Assembly (NCBI GenBank): GCA_021209875.1
Contig: JAGYVD010000001.1
Location: 620,001-684,000 of the forward strand
Direction of reading: 5' to 3'
From: Rosellinia necatrix
Lineage: Eukaryota; Ascomycota; Sordariomycetes; Xylariales; Xylariaceae
DNA length: 64,000 nt
In this document: positions 44,526 through 55,952 of the stretch, in pieces
Position numbering within the stretch: the first letter of the stretch is position 1
How the letters are laid out: every line of letters begins with the position of its first letter
Position numbers and translations under genes: made by a program
The notes under the pieces: generated by a model
Told to the model about the DNA's origin: nothing
Database searches by the model: none
The model's input: the letters and a program-made list of their open reading frames with translations, nothing else

Positions 44526-45633
44526 CTTGATCGCTCAGCAACAGCAACGGTGACAACGACAACGACAACGACAAAACGCAATTGAGGCCCGGGAGCGAAG
44601 GTAAACAAAGCCACCACAGAGGAGGGAAGCAAGCAGCGCAAACGGCGGTTTATTTATCTCTCTCCCCTGACCTTCCCCCCGGGAAGAGCAAGGAGGATCA
44701 TTTGTTTAAATTTCCCACGTGTTGGTCTCTAATCTGGGTTTGGAACTAGAGCCAGACCCGGGCAGCCGGGATGGGACCGTAAGCTTTGCTCGAATAGGTA
44801 GCTCGCAGAAACGCTTCGCGCGCCGCGCGCGCATCGGCAAAGGTCCCACGAACGGAGATAGTGAAAGTCTACACTAGTTCGACATGGCGCCAAGATAAAC
44901 ATTCGGCGCAAGATACTGTATCTCGTATGTATGTATGTATGTTATGTATGTACAGATCCCCCACCTGATCGAGATACGGCTTCTAAGAGGTCAATTTTAC
45001 TAGACGCCTCAATTGCGATGCGTGCGCTGAATACCGGGGGTGGGGGCGAAAGGTGGTTGGGAGATGGCCGTTGTTGGAAATCGCGGTGAGATGAATTGGA
45101 AGTATAGGGAATGGAAGAAGGGGGGAAAGTAAACAAAACTTCAAGTGAACGAGTTAAATTTTGGTCTGAAGTTGATAGTCACTTATGGAGTGAGTGAGTG
45201 AGTAATAGGCCGCCCCCGGAACGACCTCGTCGCACTCACACTCATCAAACAAGCCAGCCCCGAGCCGATGCTCACGCAGCCACGTGCGTGAACACCCTCT
45301 ATCCCGGGTAGGTATTGCTCTGGTTCTCTGACCGGGCACCAATGGCCGAATAGGATGCAAGCAACATCCAAGTCACTCAACCATGGCTCCGAAGTAAATA
45401 AGTTGTACGATTGTACGACCTGCAATGGGTCACACATGTCCTTTTTCGTCTTGTGGTCCAATTGCCCTCCATATGACCGTATTGTTCGCCGCTTTCGCTT
45501 GGCAGGACTCGGCCCAAAAAAAAAAAAAACCCCCCCAGAATGTCGGACCAGATAGAGATGTATTGTATACCCCAAACACCACCACCTCGCGAACAGGCCC
45601 TCGCAGCCATCGCGATCTCTCTCTCTCTCCTCC
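44526..45633. other. intergenic, no gene seen
   Basis: About 1.1 kb: RNase T2 promoter on the left (ACAACG-type repeats about 44550-44575), and 3' flank of the GNAT gene on the right. Contains a TATG tetranucleotide run at about 44925-44950 and an A-run/C-run at 45518-45536. Frames here are not convincing. Confidence 0.5.
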
Positions 45634-46352
45634 TCATGCGATTTCCTTGTAAAAGAACACGTCGTCCACCATGGCCCCCGACGGGCTGATCGAGCAGCGC
45701 GGCACCCTGCCGTATTCCGTGTAGCCCAGCTTCGCGTAGACCGTCTCGGCGGGGCCGCCGGCCGCCGTGTTGAGCAGCTAGAGAGATGCCGTCCGTTTTT
45801 GTCAATCACAAACGAAGCCCAACCCGGGAATAGTAGGATCCTAAGGTGAGAGGCAGAGAGAGGCAGAGAGAGAGAGAGAGAGAGAGAGAGTAAGGGGAGG
45901 GGGAAAGGGTTTGGAGGGTTTTCACGTACGATGAGCCTCCGACCCCTCCCGGCGGCCTCGGCCTCGAGGAGCCGCACGAGGGCCGTGGCGGCGCCTCGCC
46001 GCCGGGCCTTGGGGCTGACCATCAGCGTCTCGAGGCGGCCCTGGTGCGCCGCCGTGTCGGCGCTCGGCAGGCATAGGACGGCGGCGGCCTGAAGCCCCCC
46101 CGTGGCCCCCGTCGCCGCGGACCCGTCCAGCTGGACGGCGACGAGCCGCGTGCCCGCGGTCGCGGCCGCCAGCGTCTCCCGCCAGAACCCGAGCAGCCGG
46201 CCGCTGTCCAGCGGCGGCAGGAACGTCGCCACCATCCCGTCTTGGTGGATGCACATCGCGTGGAGCGCCGCGAGGTACGGTATGAGGTGCGCGTCGTCGC
46301 TCGGCGACAGGAGTCTCGTCGTCGTCGCCGCCGCCGTCGTCGTTGTCGTCAT
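45634..46352 (-). CDS. GNAT-family N-acetyltransferase
   Basis: Acetyl-CoA-dependent N-acetyltransferase; substrate unknown. Two exons (46352-45930 and 45777-45634) separated by a 152-nt intron (donor GTACGT, acceptor CTAG) containing a long AG microsatellite; 188 residues. A short Thr/Ala run opens the protein (MTTTTTAAATTTR). Motif A, which binds the CoA pyrophosphate, is ETLMVSPKARRRGAATALVRLLE (RRRGAA), followed by RLIV. Exon 2 gives the final part, LLNTAAGGPAETVYAKLGYTEYGRVPRC, the usual GNAT 'Y-x-K-x-G-Y' region, and ends FFYKEIA. Without splicing the frame runs on to 45183, but that extension is Arg-rich and does not look like protein. Confidence 0.87.
45853..45890. repeat. (AG)n microsatellite in GNAT intron
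   Basis: GAGAGAGGCAGAGAGAGAG-type run within the single intron of the GNAT gene. Non-coding. Confidence 0.8.
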
Positions 46353-47879
46353 GGTGTGTATTGAATATATATAAATATATATATATAACTATATATATAT
46401 ATATATACATATGACGAATCCGTAGACAATTATAAATTAACTAGTGGTGAACTCCCACAACCTAACCAAGATAGTTAGACTGATTGTAAAAACCGACCGA
46501 CCATCCACTCCCATTCATCACCCCCAAGAGCAGCAGCGGCCCGGATACTTGTTAATATTCTCCTTCCTTGCCTTTTTTTTTTTTTTTCCTTCCCACGTGA
46601 CGACCTATCGATCATTAGCATCATTGCTTGCGTCCGGAGTCGGGAAGGAAGGAAAACCTCTTTAGCATGACATTTACATACGTACATAACGCCCGCTCCT
46701 TCCCTCTCCAACCCCCCTGCTGCTGCTGCTGCCCTGGCGGAACAAGTGTCCCTTCGGCATCCGCCGTCATTTCCTCCCTAGGTTGATCGATTCTGATGGT
46801 GTCACAACCTCCCGAGAGCCCTGCTCTGGGTCACCTGGACCAGCCCAGATCACCTGCGCTGCAGCCAGCCTGCCCCACAGTTGTGCTATGGCTCAGCAGG
46901 GAAAAGTGATTTGTCGTATGGACAGACATATTGACTGTGTTTCTTATAAATGAGGTAAGAAGGAAAAGAGAACGAACGGTAGATGCGGTGATGATCCTTG
47001 CTGAAATTTGTAAATTTGTATTGGATGAGATCGAAAAGATATACTTAGTTCCTGGTCATTGATTTTCATCGTTTTCATCGTTCCTTTTGCAATTCGAGAG
47101 CTCGTTAAAATACTGACCTCCTAAGATAGTAGAGATACCAATCAATTACATTAATCCAGCCCTTCGTCGGTTCCCCGAGGCGCCTCTTCTTACACTGCAT
47201 AATCTATCAAGAGCTGAGGTCCTATAAGACCATTAGGTAAGAGAGGGAGATAGAGCTGCCGGCATTCGGTGAGCGACGACGGAAACAGGTGACTATTCCA
47301 TGCCGAGCTTAGCGGCATGTCTACGTATTACTACAACGTCCGACCGCGTCGCTCGCATTCCTGAGCTGACTTCACAATGGCTTGGTTTATTTGCCAGGCG
47401 CCGCAGCTGGCTTTTTAAAGTATTTTCGATAAACTGGAGGCTAGGCTAGCAATAAACGAAGAGTTGTTCATTTATGATTACAAGAGGTATACGTGAATGG
47501 AGAACAATTTGGCCGGTCCCCCCCCTCCTCCTTTCCCTTTCCCTTCCCTCCATTCGCTTTCAAGGCCAGAAGAAACCAAAAACACACGGGGGTATCAATG
47601 AGCCCGAGGTAAACGCCACCGGGTCCCGACTTTCCCCCTAAACGCCCAATTTTTGCCCTTGAAATGCCATCCGAGATGATAGATGGTTGAGGATACGAGA
47701 AAGAAAAAAAAAAAAGGACAAATTTTCGTGACCTCGGTTTTGGGCACCGACTCAACCAACCACAATCACAATAGAGATCAGTGTTAACCGGCCTCTGGGA
47801 AGTAACCCCATCATTCCCGAAAGCCGCCTGAGTATAGACACAGAAAGATACACTAGAATAAGCACTAGCACAGCATGTT
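46353..47879. other. intergenic with AT microsatellite
   Basis: About 1.5 kb between the GNAT start and the STU1 stop. An (AT)n tract of about 45 bases (46362-46408) lies just upstream of the GNAT ATG, a T-run at about 46573-46588, and a CTG run near 46719-46732. The right end must hold the STU1 3' UTR. No gene seen. Confidence 0.5.
46362..46408. repeat. (AT)n microsatellite upstream of GNAT gene
   Basis: Alternating A/T with one interruption (AACT), about 10-55 bases upstream of the GNAT start codon; probably in its 5' UTR or promoter. Confidence 0.8.
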
Positions 47880-50800
47880 TTAACAAGGAGTGCTCCTCGT
47901 CTCTCGTTGGCGCTTAACAACATAATACGTGATCAGGCTCTTGGGATCGTCGCGGACGGTCTTCATGGATTCCCAGAACTTGGCGTCCCCGAGGCGCGCA
48001 TGCAACGCGACGCACAGCTGGACCGCGTCCATGCGAACGGCGCTCTCCTTGCTCTCCAGCGACCGGGTCGCCAGGCTGGTGAGCCCGGCAACCTCACCCT
48101 CCGTCGGGACGAACAAGGGGCGGGACTCGATGAGCTCCTTCAGCACGTGTAGGCCCATGCTCACGCCGCGGTAGCCCGCGCTGTCGAGCTCGATCTGTCC
48201 TAGTGAGCGTATCATGGTCATTGTAATCTCGTCGGCGTCGCCAAGGTGCACCAGCTCGTCAGCAAGGAGTTCGAGGCCCGCTACGATATGTGTGCGGGCA
48301 TCATACGAGCTCCGCGTTCGCAACAATGCCTCCAGGCCTATCGAGACATGGGGTTGGAAGTGGTCATTGTGCATCTTGAGGAGGAGCTTTATGGTGGCGA
48401 GCACCTGTGCTTTCACGTCCTGTACCTTCTGGTTGCTAAGACCATCTAGAGGGGACTGCAAATACTCGAACAACCCCAGTAAGAGCGTGTTGAATTTGTC
48501 GTCGCCAAAAGGTAATTTGTTTTCACGAATTAAACTCTGCAGCTTCCGGAAGCCGTGGACGTCCAAGGTTTGGCCCTTCACTCGCGCGATGCCACTATCA
48601 AGGAGCCGAGAATTCTGTCGTGTTTTATCAGGAGAGCACGGTGGGCTTGTACTATGCATCTCCGCCACAGCCTGAGACAGCTTGGCCGCATCTTCGTTGA
48701 CTGGGATATCTTCAAGTGCGGGCCGTTCTGTAGGTTGATCTTGTGCTGGTTGGGCTGTCGGCTGGTCTTCAACAAATGGATCCTCATATACTTGTAGTGG
48801 TTTTGACGGCGTGGGTTCAGGTGTAGTAAGCGACACCGTATTTTCACGCTTTGGTGACTCGACTGGAAGGGCAGCCGGAGGGGCTGGGCTTGGCTGTGGG
48901 GGAGAAGTTATTTCCACTGGAGTGATCTCAATCGGATGAGGAGATGAATCCCGAGACGAGACGATGATTTTAGGGGAAGAAATTTGCAGGATTTCTTTTA
49001 AGTCTTCAGTGGATGGCGCAGCAACAAATGTGAGTTCCTCATCCTTGGGAGGGCTGCTTAGGGGGACATCGCCAAGCGTGGTCTTGGCTTTGGCGGGGCT
49101 TGGTCGCAGAGTGACCACAGCATTCGTCGCTGGCGTTTTCGTCGGCGTATGGGCGCTAACATTCGATTCGCTTGCAGTCGTAGCATGCCCAGGGCGAGCT
49201 TTTGGTACCGTCCTTCTAGGAGATCCTGCTATCGTCTTGGGGGTTATACCTTTCGACCTGACACTTTCCGGGCTCGACCGTTCCGCAGATGGTCCATCGT
49301 GGGTTCGGACTGAATATGGTCCTGCCGTAGCAGGCCGGGCCGCTATTTCGGGTCGTCTTCTAGCTGGTCGCATAGGCGCCACGGACATACCGCCGTGCGA
49401 TTTCATTGCCGACTCCGGCCGAGTCCGAGTCGCCGGCTGTGTTGACGAAGTTGATGAACTGGTCGACGCGCTTGGCGCGTTCCGTACCGGGGAGATCGTT
49501 GCCATTGCGGATCCTGGTCGTGCCGGGAGGTTTCGTGTAGCCAGAGCCTTCTTCTGTGCTAACATGGCCTCACGCAATGATGGTTTAGAGCTACCCATAG
49601 TGCTTTTCGATAGTCCCATACCAGGACGCACGGCAGGCTCTGCCCTCTTCGGTGGAGTGTTAGGATTGTTTGGGTCCTTCCGCAAGAGTTTCTGTGCAGT
49701 ACCATCAAGACCATCCATGATCGCCTCTGCCCTGCTCGGCCAGACGGCCGCAAACGACCAGTAGGTCGACCGCATTTTCTCGCGAACACCTGGGTTGGGA
49801 TCATTAAGGCCCTTCTTAATGCATTTCTCGATGAGCTCTAACCCTCCGCCGTGCTCTAGGTGGCTCTTGTGGTGACCCTCTTTCTTCAGCAACGTCAGTA
49901 GCCACCCGGCCACGTAGACTCGCGGCTGTACATTCTTATCCTGACAGGCCCCCCATAAATGTTGCATAATCCGGACCGTGTATGTCGTTCTGCCAACAAT
50001 TGTATCAACGCATACGTTGGCGAGTTGCGAGCTCATCTTTTTCGTGGCCGCACAGAGTTTGATGAAGGCCTGCATCAATAGCTCCACCATTGGGTCGATG
50101 GCAGGGCCGAAAGCAATGGCTAGCTCCTGGACTAAAGCGCAGCCCTCTTTAGATAAACTTGTCCGCAGTGAATTAACGGCCTTGATGATACCGTCCAGCA
50201 GGGTGCGGCAGCCAGAAACGAGGGTATCGGGGAAATCCGTCGATGCATTTCCGGCAATGAGCCTCCGCAGCTTCGACATGCTCTCCTCTCGCTTCATCCA
50301 ATTCTGCTCTGTCTCCTTGCCCTCAAACCACTCATACATGGCCTTGATAATCCCGTCCAGTTCTCTCTGGGTGTTCACATATGTGGGCTCAACGAATTCC
50401 GGTTTTGCTTCCGGGGCCATTGGTGTGGTCGGCCTATCTGGTACGGTGCTACTGGGTCGAACTTGCATAGCAGATGCCGGACGGGATTCGGGATCCGTCC
50501 TCAGCCCCGTAGGGATCAGCTCTTTCACAATAGCTGATTCAATGGCGGGGCGTACTTTGAAGTTCTTTAATTGCCTTTTCAGATCTGCCTTCGCCGCATT
50601 CGGGGCCTCTCTGCGATATCGTTAGCACGCTAAACAGTGGCATCACGAAGCTGAGTCGCACCTAAACAGTTCAATGACAGTTGCCTTGGCGACATCGCGC
50701 ACCATGCCATCTGCGTCCTCTAGCAATTCCATCAATGTTGGAACGTAGGCGCGGAATTGTAGTCCATGATCTTTGTGCATCTAAGCAGAGTCAGCGCGGG

Positions 50801-51304
50801 CTCATGAGATCCGAATATTGTTCGAAAGAATGGGCGTACCTGGAGTACCCATTGCATACTCGATTCCTTAGCCCTTGGGTTCTTGCCGGCCATGGCAGTG
50901 TTGCGAACGAATCTCTCGACGTCGGCGGGTACGTGGGCATACATAGTAGTCATAGCCTGTAAGGCTAGGGCCCTGAATTTGTCCTTCTGGTCGCCCATCT
51001 TCTCAACGATGAGGGGCAGGGTCTGCTTGGCCTCCCTGTGCAGGTACTTGGGTTCCTGGCGCGACAGGCGCGTGAGCAAGTGGTTTAGCGCGGTGAAGCC
51101 GGCGTTGACAAGCGCCGCGTGCTGGGAAGCCGAGGCCTGGCGCAGGCCCTCGAAGACGGGCGCAACACACGAGTCGGGCACATTGTGCTGTTTGATACCG
51201 GATTTGATGGCGGTAACGTACTGGACCTTGGCATCGACGGTGGTATCTTTCTTCAGGATGGCTAGCAGGCCTTGGACCTGGTCGTCGGTGAGTTTGTCGG
51301 CCAT
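47880..51304 (-). CDS. STU1: STU1/CLASP microtubule-stabilising protein
   Basis: CLASP-family plus-end-tracking protein that promotes microtubule rescue and spindle stability. Three exons, 51304-50840, 50780-50662 and 50610-47880, with very short introns (59 and 51 nt, the latter with a GTGCTAACG branch); 1104 residues. MADKLTDDQVQGLLAILKKD begins the first TOG/HEAT array (about 1-200), including AIKSGIKQHNVP and FRAYVPTLMELLEDADGMVRDVAK. The second CLASP_N array (about 310-520) includes VNTQRELDGIIKAMYEWFEGKETEQNW and VQPRVYVAGWLLTLLKKEGHHKSHLE. A Ser/Pro/Arg-rich basic region (about 540-850) probably binds microtubules. A C-terminal helical part (KLPFGDDKFNTLLLGLFEYLQ) ends in KRQRETRSTPC. 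It is a single-copy housekeeping gene in fungi. Confidence 0.93.
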
Positions 51305-52545
51305 AATCCCCGAGGATGGAGGATCTGGCAGGGCGCCGACGTGTGCGAGCAAAATGCGCTGTTATGTGTAGTATACCTCGTCGGCGATGCTATGAAGACT
51401 TGGACGGCGACAACAATGGAGGGCGGCGATGGGGTTGAGGGGCGCAGGTCGGCACGGGTCGGCGCAGGTCGGCGCAGGTCAGGTACGGAGATTTGAAGCA
51501 GGTCTCGTCAACACGAAGCAAATGGCCGAGAGGGCTGATCGGCCTTCTATTGGACTGCGGTTGTCAGGCAGGATTAAGGTTGGCTCAAGGTTTTGCTGGC
51601 CTTGCTTGGGCGTTAGCTAATGGTGATATAACGTTGGCGGTATATAGAGGCTCTCGAATTGCGGCTCTGAGGGGTTATGTTGAAGGCATATGGGAGCGAG
51701 GGCCACAGTTCGCTGATATGGGTTGGGTGGATGCTAGGTGGTGTAGTGTAGGTGGTATCATGGAGACGGACCAGCACAAGCCTGGTTGGGTGATAATAAC
51801 AAAAATATTGATTTGGCAATGGTTGCTGACTTGTTTGTTGCTGTAGCGTCCCTTGCCGAATGTGGAGAGACTAGCCAATCAATGGCCAAATTGGATAATT
51901 AATACCCCTGTTATTCCCCTGTGTTGCCCCACCAAAGCATTAGTCTAGTGGAGATGAGGTGCTCGGTAGACTGGCGCACACTGTGCTGTACATACATACT
52001 AACTATACATTATACATACCTACATTGTAGGTATGAGGTACTGTATCGACCTACTGTAGGGTAGGGAGTTAATGAGGGGCAGCACATTGTCGGGCGCTAG
52101 ATAACTACTTGGAGAAGTCAGGAGCCCCACCGAACGTTTAAGACGGGCCCGGAGCTTAGGAACGAACTGATAGAGTCTGTTGTTGAAGGTCTCTTTTTGA
52201 AACATAAGCACCTATCATGTCGCGGGTTTCACTCAATAGTACTACTTACCTATTCGACCAAGTCACGATATTCCATATATCTCACACGGATAGATAGGCA
52301 TCATAAGACCAACCCAGGAAGTGAAGGAAATAACAGGTTAACCTCAGCAGCTGATCCGGGTTGACTCTTCGCGTGCTTCTAAACTGGTCAAATCCGCCGA
52401 GTTTCAGGCGCCGGCGCTCTCACACGACAAGACAGCGTGGCTTCATCATATTAGTCTCTCTCGTAAAAAGGCGCGCAGCCTCGTTTGGCCTCCATTTACA
52501 CACATGGACATCTATCTATACGTATCTTTATAGGGTATATCGACC

Positions 52546-52580
<35 letters not shown>

Positions 52581-52665
52581 AGAGCCGTCCTCTAGTCGAT
52601 ATTATCCATTCCTCCGTGTTAGAAGAGACAGAGACAGAGCCTTCACACTTACACTCACAATTCAG
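51305..52665. promoter_or_regulatory. divergent promoter region of STU1 and metallopeptidase genes
   Basis: About 1.36 kb between two divergent starts. Left: GTCGGCGCAG tandem repeats at about 51448-51482. Right: a TATA(TA)n microsatellite at 52546-52581, about 85-120 bases upstream of the peptidase ATG, where it could double as a TATA-like element. No gene inside. Confidence 0.5.
52546..52581. repeat. (TA)n microsatellite
   Basis: Alternating TA tract with one TT interruption, followed by AGAGCC. It precedes the metallopeptidase start codon (52666) by about 85 bases. Confidence 0.8.
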
Positions 52666-53514
52666 ATGCCCCTGCCCTCAAACACAACACCTATACCACC
52701 ACCCATATTCCTTCCCGGCATGTCATCCGCCCCGGCGCCCACGTCCACTCCTCTCCCGGGGCACGCCAAGGAGAAGAAGAAGACGAACGGCGTCTCGGAC
52801 CAGGACCAGACCGGCCCGTCGGCCAATGGCGTCTCCTCGCTCGCCGCCCCGGCCTTCACCCAGCCACGGCTGCGGCTTCACCTCAACGACGCCACGGACA
52901 GCGGGACGGGCATCTTCCTGTCCAGCATAGCGCCGTCCACGCTGCTGCCGTCGGCGGTGTCGCGGGTGCAGAAGGCGCTGTACGTGCAGCCGGCGGGGGA
53001 CTTCCACGTGCCCAACACGCGCAGCGTCACGTTCATCGTGCGGCCGATGGACGGCGTGGCCTACACCATCGGCATCGACCTCGACCCGGAGCAGCACAAG
53101 GAGATCCACATCTCGTCGCGCTACGTCGCCGGCGTCGCGGCCGACCGGCGCGGCCCCGAGATCGAGGGCGTCATCGTCCACGAGCTCGTGCACTGCTACC
53201 AGTACAACGGGCTCGGCTACGCCCCCGGCGGCCTGATCGAGGGCGTCGCCGACTGGGTGCGCCTCGGCGCCGGCCTGGCCCCGCCGCACTGGAAGCGGGG
53301 GGAGGAGGTCAACGGGAAGTGGGACGCCGGCTACCAGCACACCGCCTTCTTCCTCCAGTACCTCGAGGAGAGGTTCGGCGAGGGCACCGTGCGGCGCCTG
53401 AATGAGGGGTTGAGGGGCGTCAAGTACGAGGAGACGTCCTTCTGGACGGGGATCCTCGGCAAGACTGTCGACCAGCTCTGGGACGACTACAAGAAGTTGC
53501 TAACCCAGGGCTAG
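52666..53514 (+). CDS. basic secretory protein (BSP)-type putative metallopeptidase
   Basis: Protein of the plant-type basic secretory protein family, predicted zinc peptidases of the gluzincin type. Single exon, 282 residues. The family domain starts near residue 67 (LRLHLNDATDSGTGIFLSS). It has TFIVRPMDGVAY, HISSRYVAG and the zinc-binding helix VHELVHCYQYNG (HExxH at about 172-176) followed by GGLIEGVADWVRLGAG (about 188-203), then AGYQHTAFFLQYLEERFG and a terminal LWDDYKKLL. The N-terminal 65 residues are Pro/Ser/Thr- and Lys-rich with no signal peptide, unlike the secreted plant members, so it may be cytosolic or exported unconventionally. The coding sequence is strongly GC-biased at third positions. 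Confidence 0.88.
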   Translation: MPLPSNTTPIPPPIFLPGMSSAPAPTSTPLPGHAKEKKKTNGVSDQDQTGPSANGVSSLAAPAFTQPRLRLHLNDATDSGTGIFLSSIAPSTLLPSAVSRVQKALYVQPAGDFHVPNTRSVTFIVRPMDGVAYTIGIDLDPEQHKEIHISSRYVAGVAADRRGPEIEGVIVHELVHCYQYNGLGYAPGGLIEGVADWVRLGAGLAPPHWKRGEEVNGKWDAGYQHTAFFLQYLEERFGEGTVRRLNEGLRGVKYEETSFWTGILGKTVDQLWDDYKKLLTQG

Positions 53515-53752
53515 GGAAAGGGGGGGGCGTCCATCATTACGAGAGCTTGCTTAACTGTTATTGGGATAATTTCGAACAATTATAGAACTGTCTTTTTTTT
53601 TTTTTTGGCTGCAATTTGAAGTCCTGACAATGCATGTAATGTGTATGTCTGTACTTATGTCTGTACTTATGCCTGTACTTATGTATGTATGTATGTATAA
53701 ACGTGCCTCGAATAGCTGTCCGTCCGTCCGTCCGTCCGTCGGGTACACACCG

Positions 53753-53794
<42 letters not shown>

Positions 53795-54118
53795 GGGACG
53801 AAAGCGGAAGATTTTTTTTTCCCTAACGGTAGCAGAAAAGCTGATCGGCTCATTTAGACCATGGTGCGACCCCGTCGAGACCAATCACGTCTGGTTTTCC
53901 CGGAGGTCAAGGCCATGGCTGCATCGGGGGCGCGACGATGTCGCCATCGGGGTGGGTCATCACCCAAGCCGCCCTGCGAGCCCGAACCGAGCTATTAGTC
54001 TGTCTGTCTGGATCTGGGCTGGGATATAAGAGAGAAGGGGACGTCCCTAGGTCTGCAGCAGGAGACTCCCGAGGCCCTCTCCCACCACACCGCTGGGTAC
54101 CAGCAACCCAAACTCACC
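53515..54118. other. intergenic with several short tandem repeats
   Basis: 604 bases packed with repeats: T-run (53594-53606), GTACTTATGTCT/TATG repeats (53644-53698), GTCC repeat (53719-53741), CAG repeat (53757-53792) and a T-run (53812-53820). It contains the peptidase 3' UTR and the transporter promoter. Frames across it are repeat-driven. No gene. Confidence 0.55.
53757..53792. repeat. (CAG)n microsatellite
   Basis: About 12 consecutive CAG/AGC units, non-coding, between the metallopeptidase and the UNC93-like gene. Confidence 0.85.
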
Positions 54119-55693
54119 ATGGCCGAGAAAAGCTCCCCAGCCACGACCTCGGACGAGGTGACGACGATGACAACACCGCCAGTCAAGCGGCTCTGGTACC
54201 GCACGACGCTGTTCAACGCCTTCGTGATCGGCGCGGTGGGGTTCATCGCGCCGGGGTTGTGGAACGCGATGAACGCGCTGGGGGCGGGCGGCGCGCAGGC
54301 GCCGTACCTGGTGAACGCGGCGAACGCGCTCGTGTTCGGGATCCTGGGGGTGACGTGCCTGTTCGGGGCGCCGCTGGCGAACCGGATCGGGCTGTCGTGG
54401 ACGCTGTTCCTCGGCGCGGTCGGGTACCCCGTGTACTCGGCCGGGCTGTACCTCAACAACCGGTACGGGGTCGAGTGGCTCGTCCTCGTGGGCGCCGTCG
54501 CCTGCGGCTTCAGCGCCGGCCTGTTCTGGGCCAGCGAGGGCGCCGTGGCCCTCGGGTACCCGGAGCCCGGGAGGCGCGGCCGGTACCTCAACATCTGGCT
54601 CTGGTTCCGCACCGGCGGCCCCATCGTCGGCGGCGCCATCGTCCTCGCCCTCAACCACGACGCCCACGCCAAGAAGAAGGGCAAGGTCAGCTACACCACC
54701 TACCTCATCTTCACGGCCCTGCAGTCCGTCGCCGCCCCCGTCGCGCTCCTGCTCTCGCCGCCCGAGAAGGTCCAGCGCGCCGACGGCAGCAGGGTCGTCA
54801 TCAGGGCCGAGGCGACGCTCGGGGGCGAGGTGAGGGCCCTCTGGGACGCGTGCAGGCGGAGGGACATCGTGCTGCTCCTGCCCGTCTTCTGGGCCGCCTA
54901 CTTCAACCAGTACTCGGGCAACTTCCAGACGTACTACTTCGGCGTGCGGGCGCGGGCGCTGATCGGGCTGACGTCCAACTTCGGCACGCTGCTCTCGTCG
55001 CAGCTCATGAGCACGCTCCTCGACTACAAGGGGGCCCCCGTCAAGCGGCGCATCGTGTGGGGCTTCTGGTACGCCGTGGCGCTGCACGTCGTCGCCTGGA
55101 CCTACGGTTGGGTCGTCCAGGAGAAGTACACGGCCCGCCCGCCCGCCTACGACTGGGAGGACCCCGGCTTCGTCGAGGGCTACTTCGTCCTCCTGCTCTG
55201 GGACTTCGCCCGCCAGGGCCTCCAGAACTGGCTCTACTACCTCGTCTCCACCAAGACCGACAACATCTCCGAGCTCACCCGCTTCTCCGGCATCCTGCGC
55301 GGCCAGGAGAGCTTCGGCCAGGCCATCAGCTACGGCCTGAACACCCGCCGCTGGGTTGGCGGCCGCGTGCCCCTGGCCGTCAACACGATTCTGCTCGGTA
55401 CGTGATTACCCCCTCTTCCCTTCCCTCCCCTCCCCCCCCTCAAAGTGAACATTCTTTCCGTTTCGCTCACACCCCACGCGTTCCACGTCTCAGGCCTCGC
55501 CGTGTACCCCACCTGGCTCGTCGTCCGCGACCACGTACCAGTCGAGGCCAAGGCCGTCGAGGACCCCGCCGCTTCCAACGCTGAACTGGACAGCGACGTA
55601 GAGAAGGCCGCCGGTGCGTCCGCTGTCGTCCTTCCGGGCGAAAAGGAGGCATTCGCTTTGGCCAAGACGAGCGGTGGGAAAGATGCCGTATAG
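54119..55693 (+). CDS. UNC93-like major-facilitator membrane protein
   Basis: Fungal UNC93-type member of the major facilitator superfamily. Two exons (54119-55397 and 55494-55693), 96-nt intron (donor GTACGT, acceptor CTCAG); 492 residues. After a short Ser/Thr N-tail and KRLWYRTTLFNAFVIGAVGFIAPGLWNAMNALGAGGAQ, about 11-12 hydrophobic segments follow. Family blocks: LFGAPLANRIG, LGAVGYPVYSAGLYLNNRYG, GLFWASEGAVALGYPEPGRRGRYL, FWAAYFNQYSGNFQTYYFGVR and RRWVGGRVPLAVN. The end of the protein is acidic (ELDSDVEKAAG), after VYPTWLVVRDHV. The substrate is unknown; in animals UNC93 acts as a channel or receptor accessory protein. High GC3 creates large shadow frames on both strands. Confidence 0.9.
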
Positions 55694-55952
55694 GCGCATA
55701 TTAGTGAATGGGAGACTGTAGCCGTCAGATTTAGAGATCCGAGGATAAACCTCCCCTTCCCTACCTCTCTTTGTCATTATAACTAGAATAGAAGTCTCAG
55801 TTAAAATGATAAAGGTGGTATATTCGTTCGCTAAACGCTGATTAATATCTATGTAAACCAACAGCGAGTGACGATAGCATACTGTATCGATATTGTAAGC
55901 TCAACCGCTACTATTATGAATATTGTTTTCGACACTAAGCAACAAATTCCAG

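Noticed and set aside
45183..45633. C-terminal extension of the GNAT protein when the intron is not removed
   Set aside because: A canonical GTACGT/CTAG intron restores the GNAT C-terminus in another frame; the unspliced extension is low-complexity.
53938..55584. 548-codon Arg/Pro-rich frame overlapping the UNC93-like gene
   Set aside because: Shadow of the high-GC transporter gene; composition is not protein-like.
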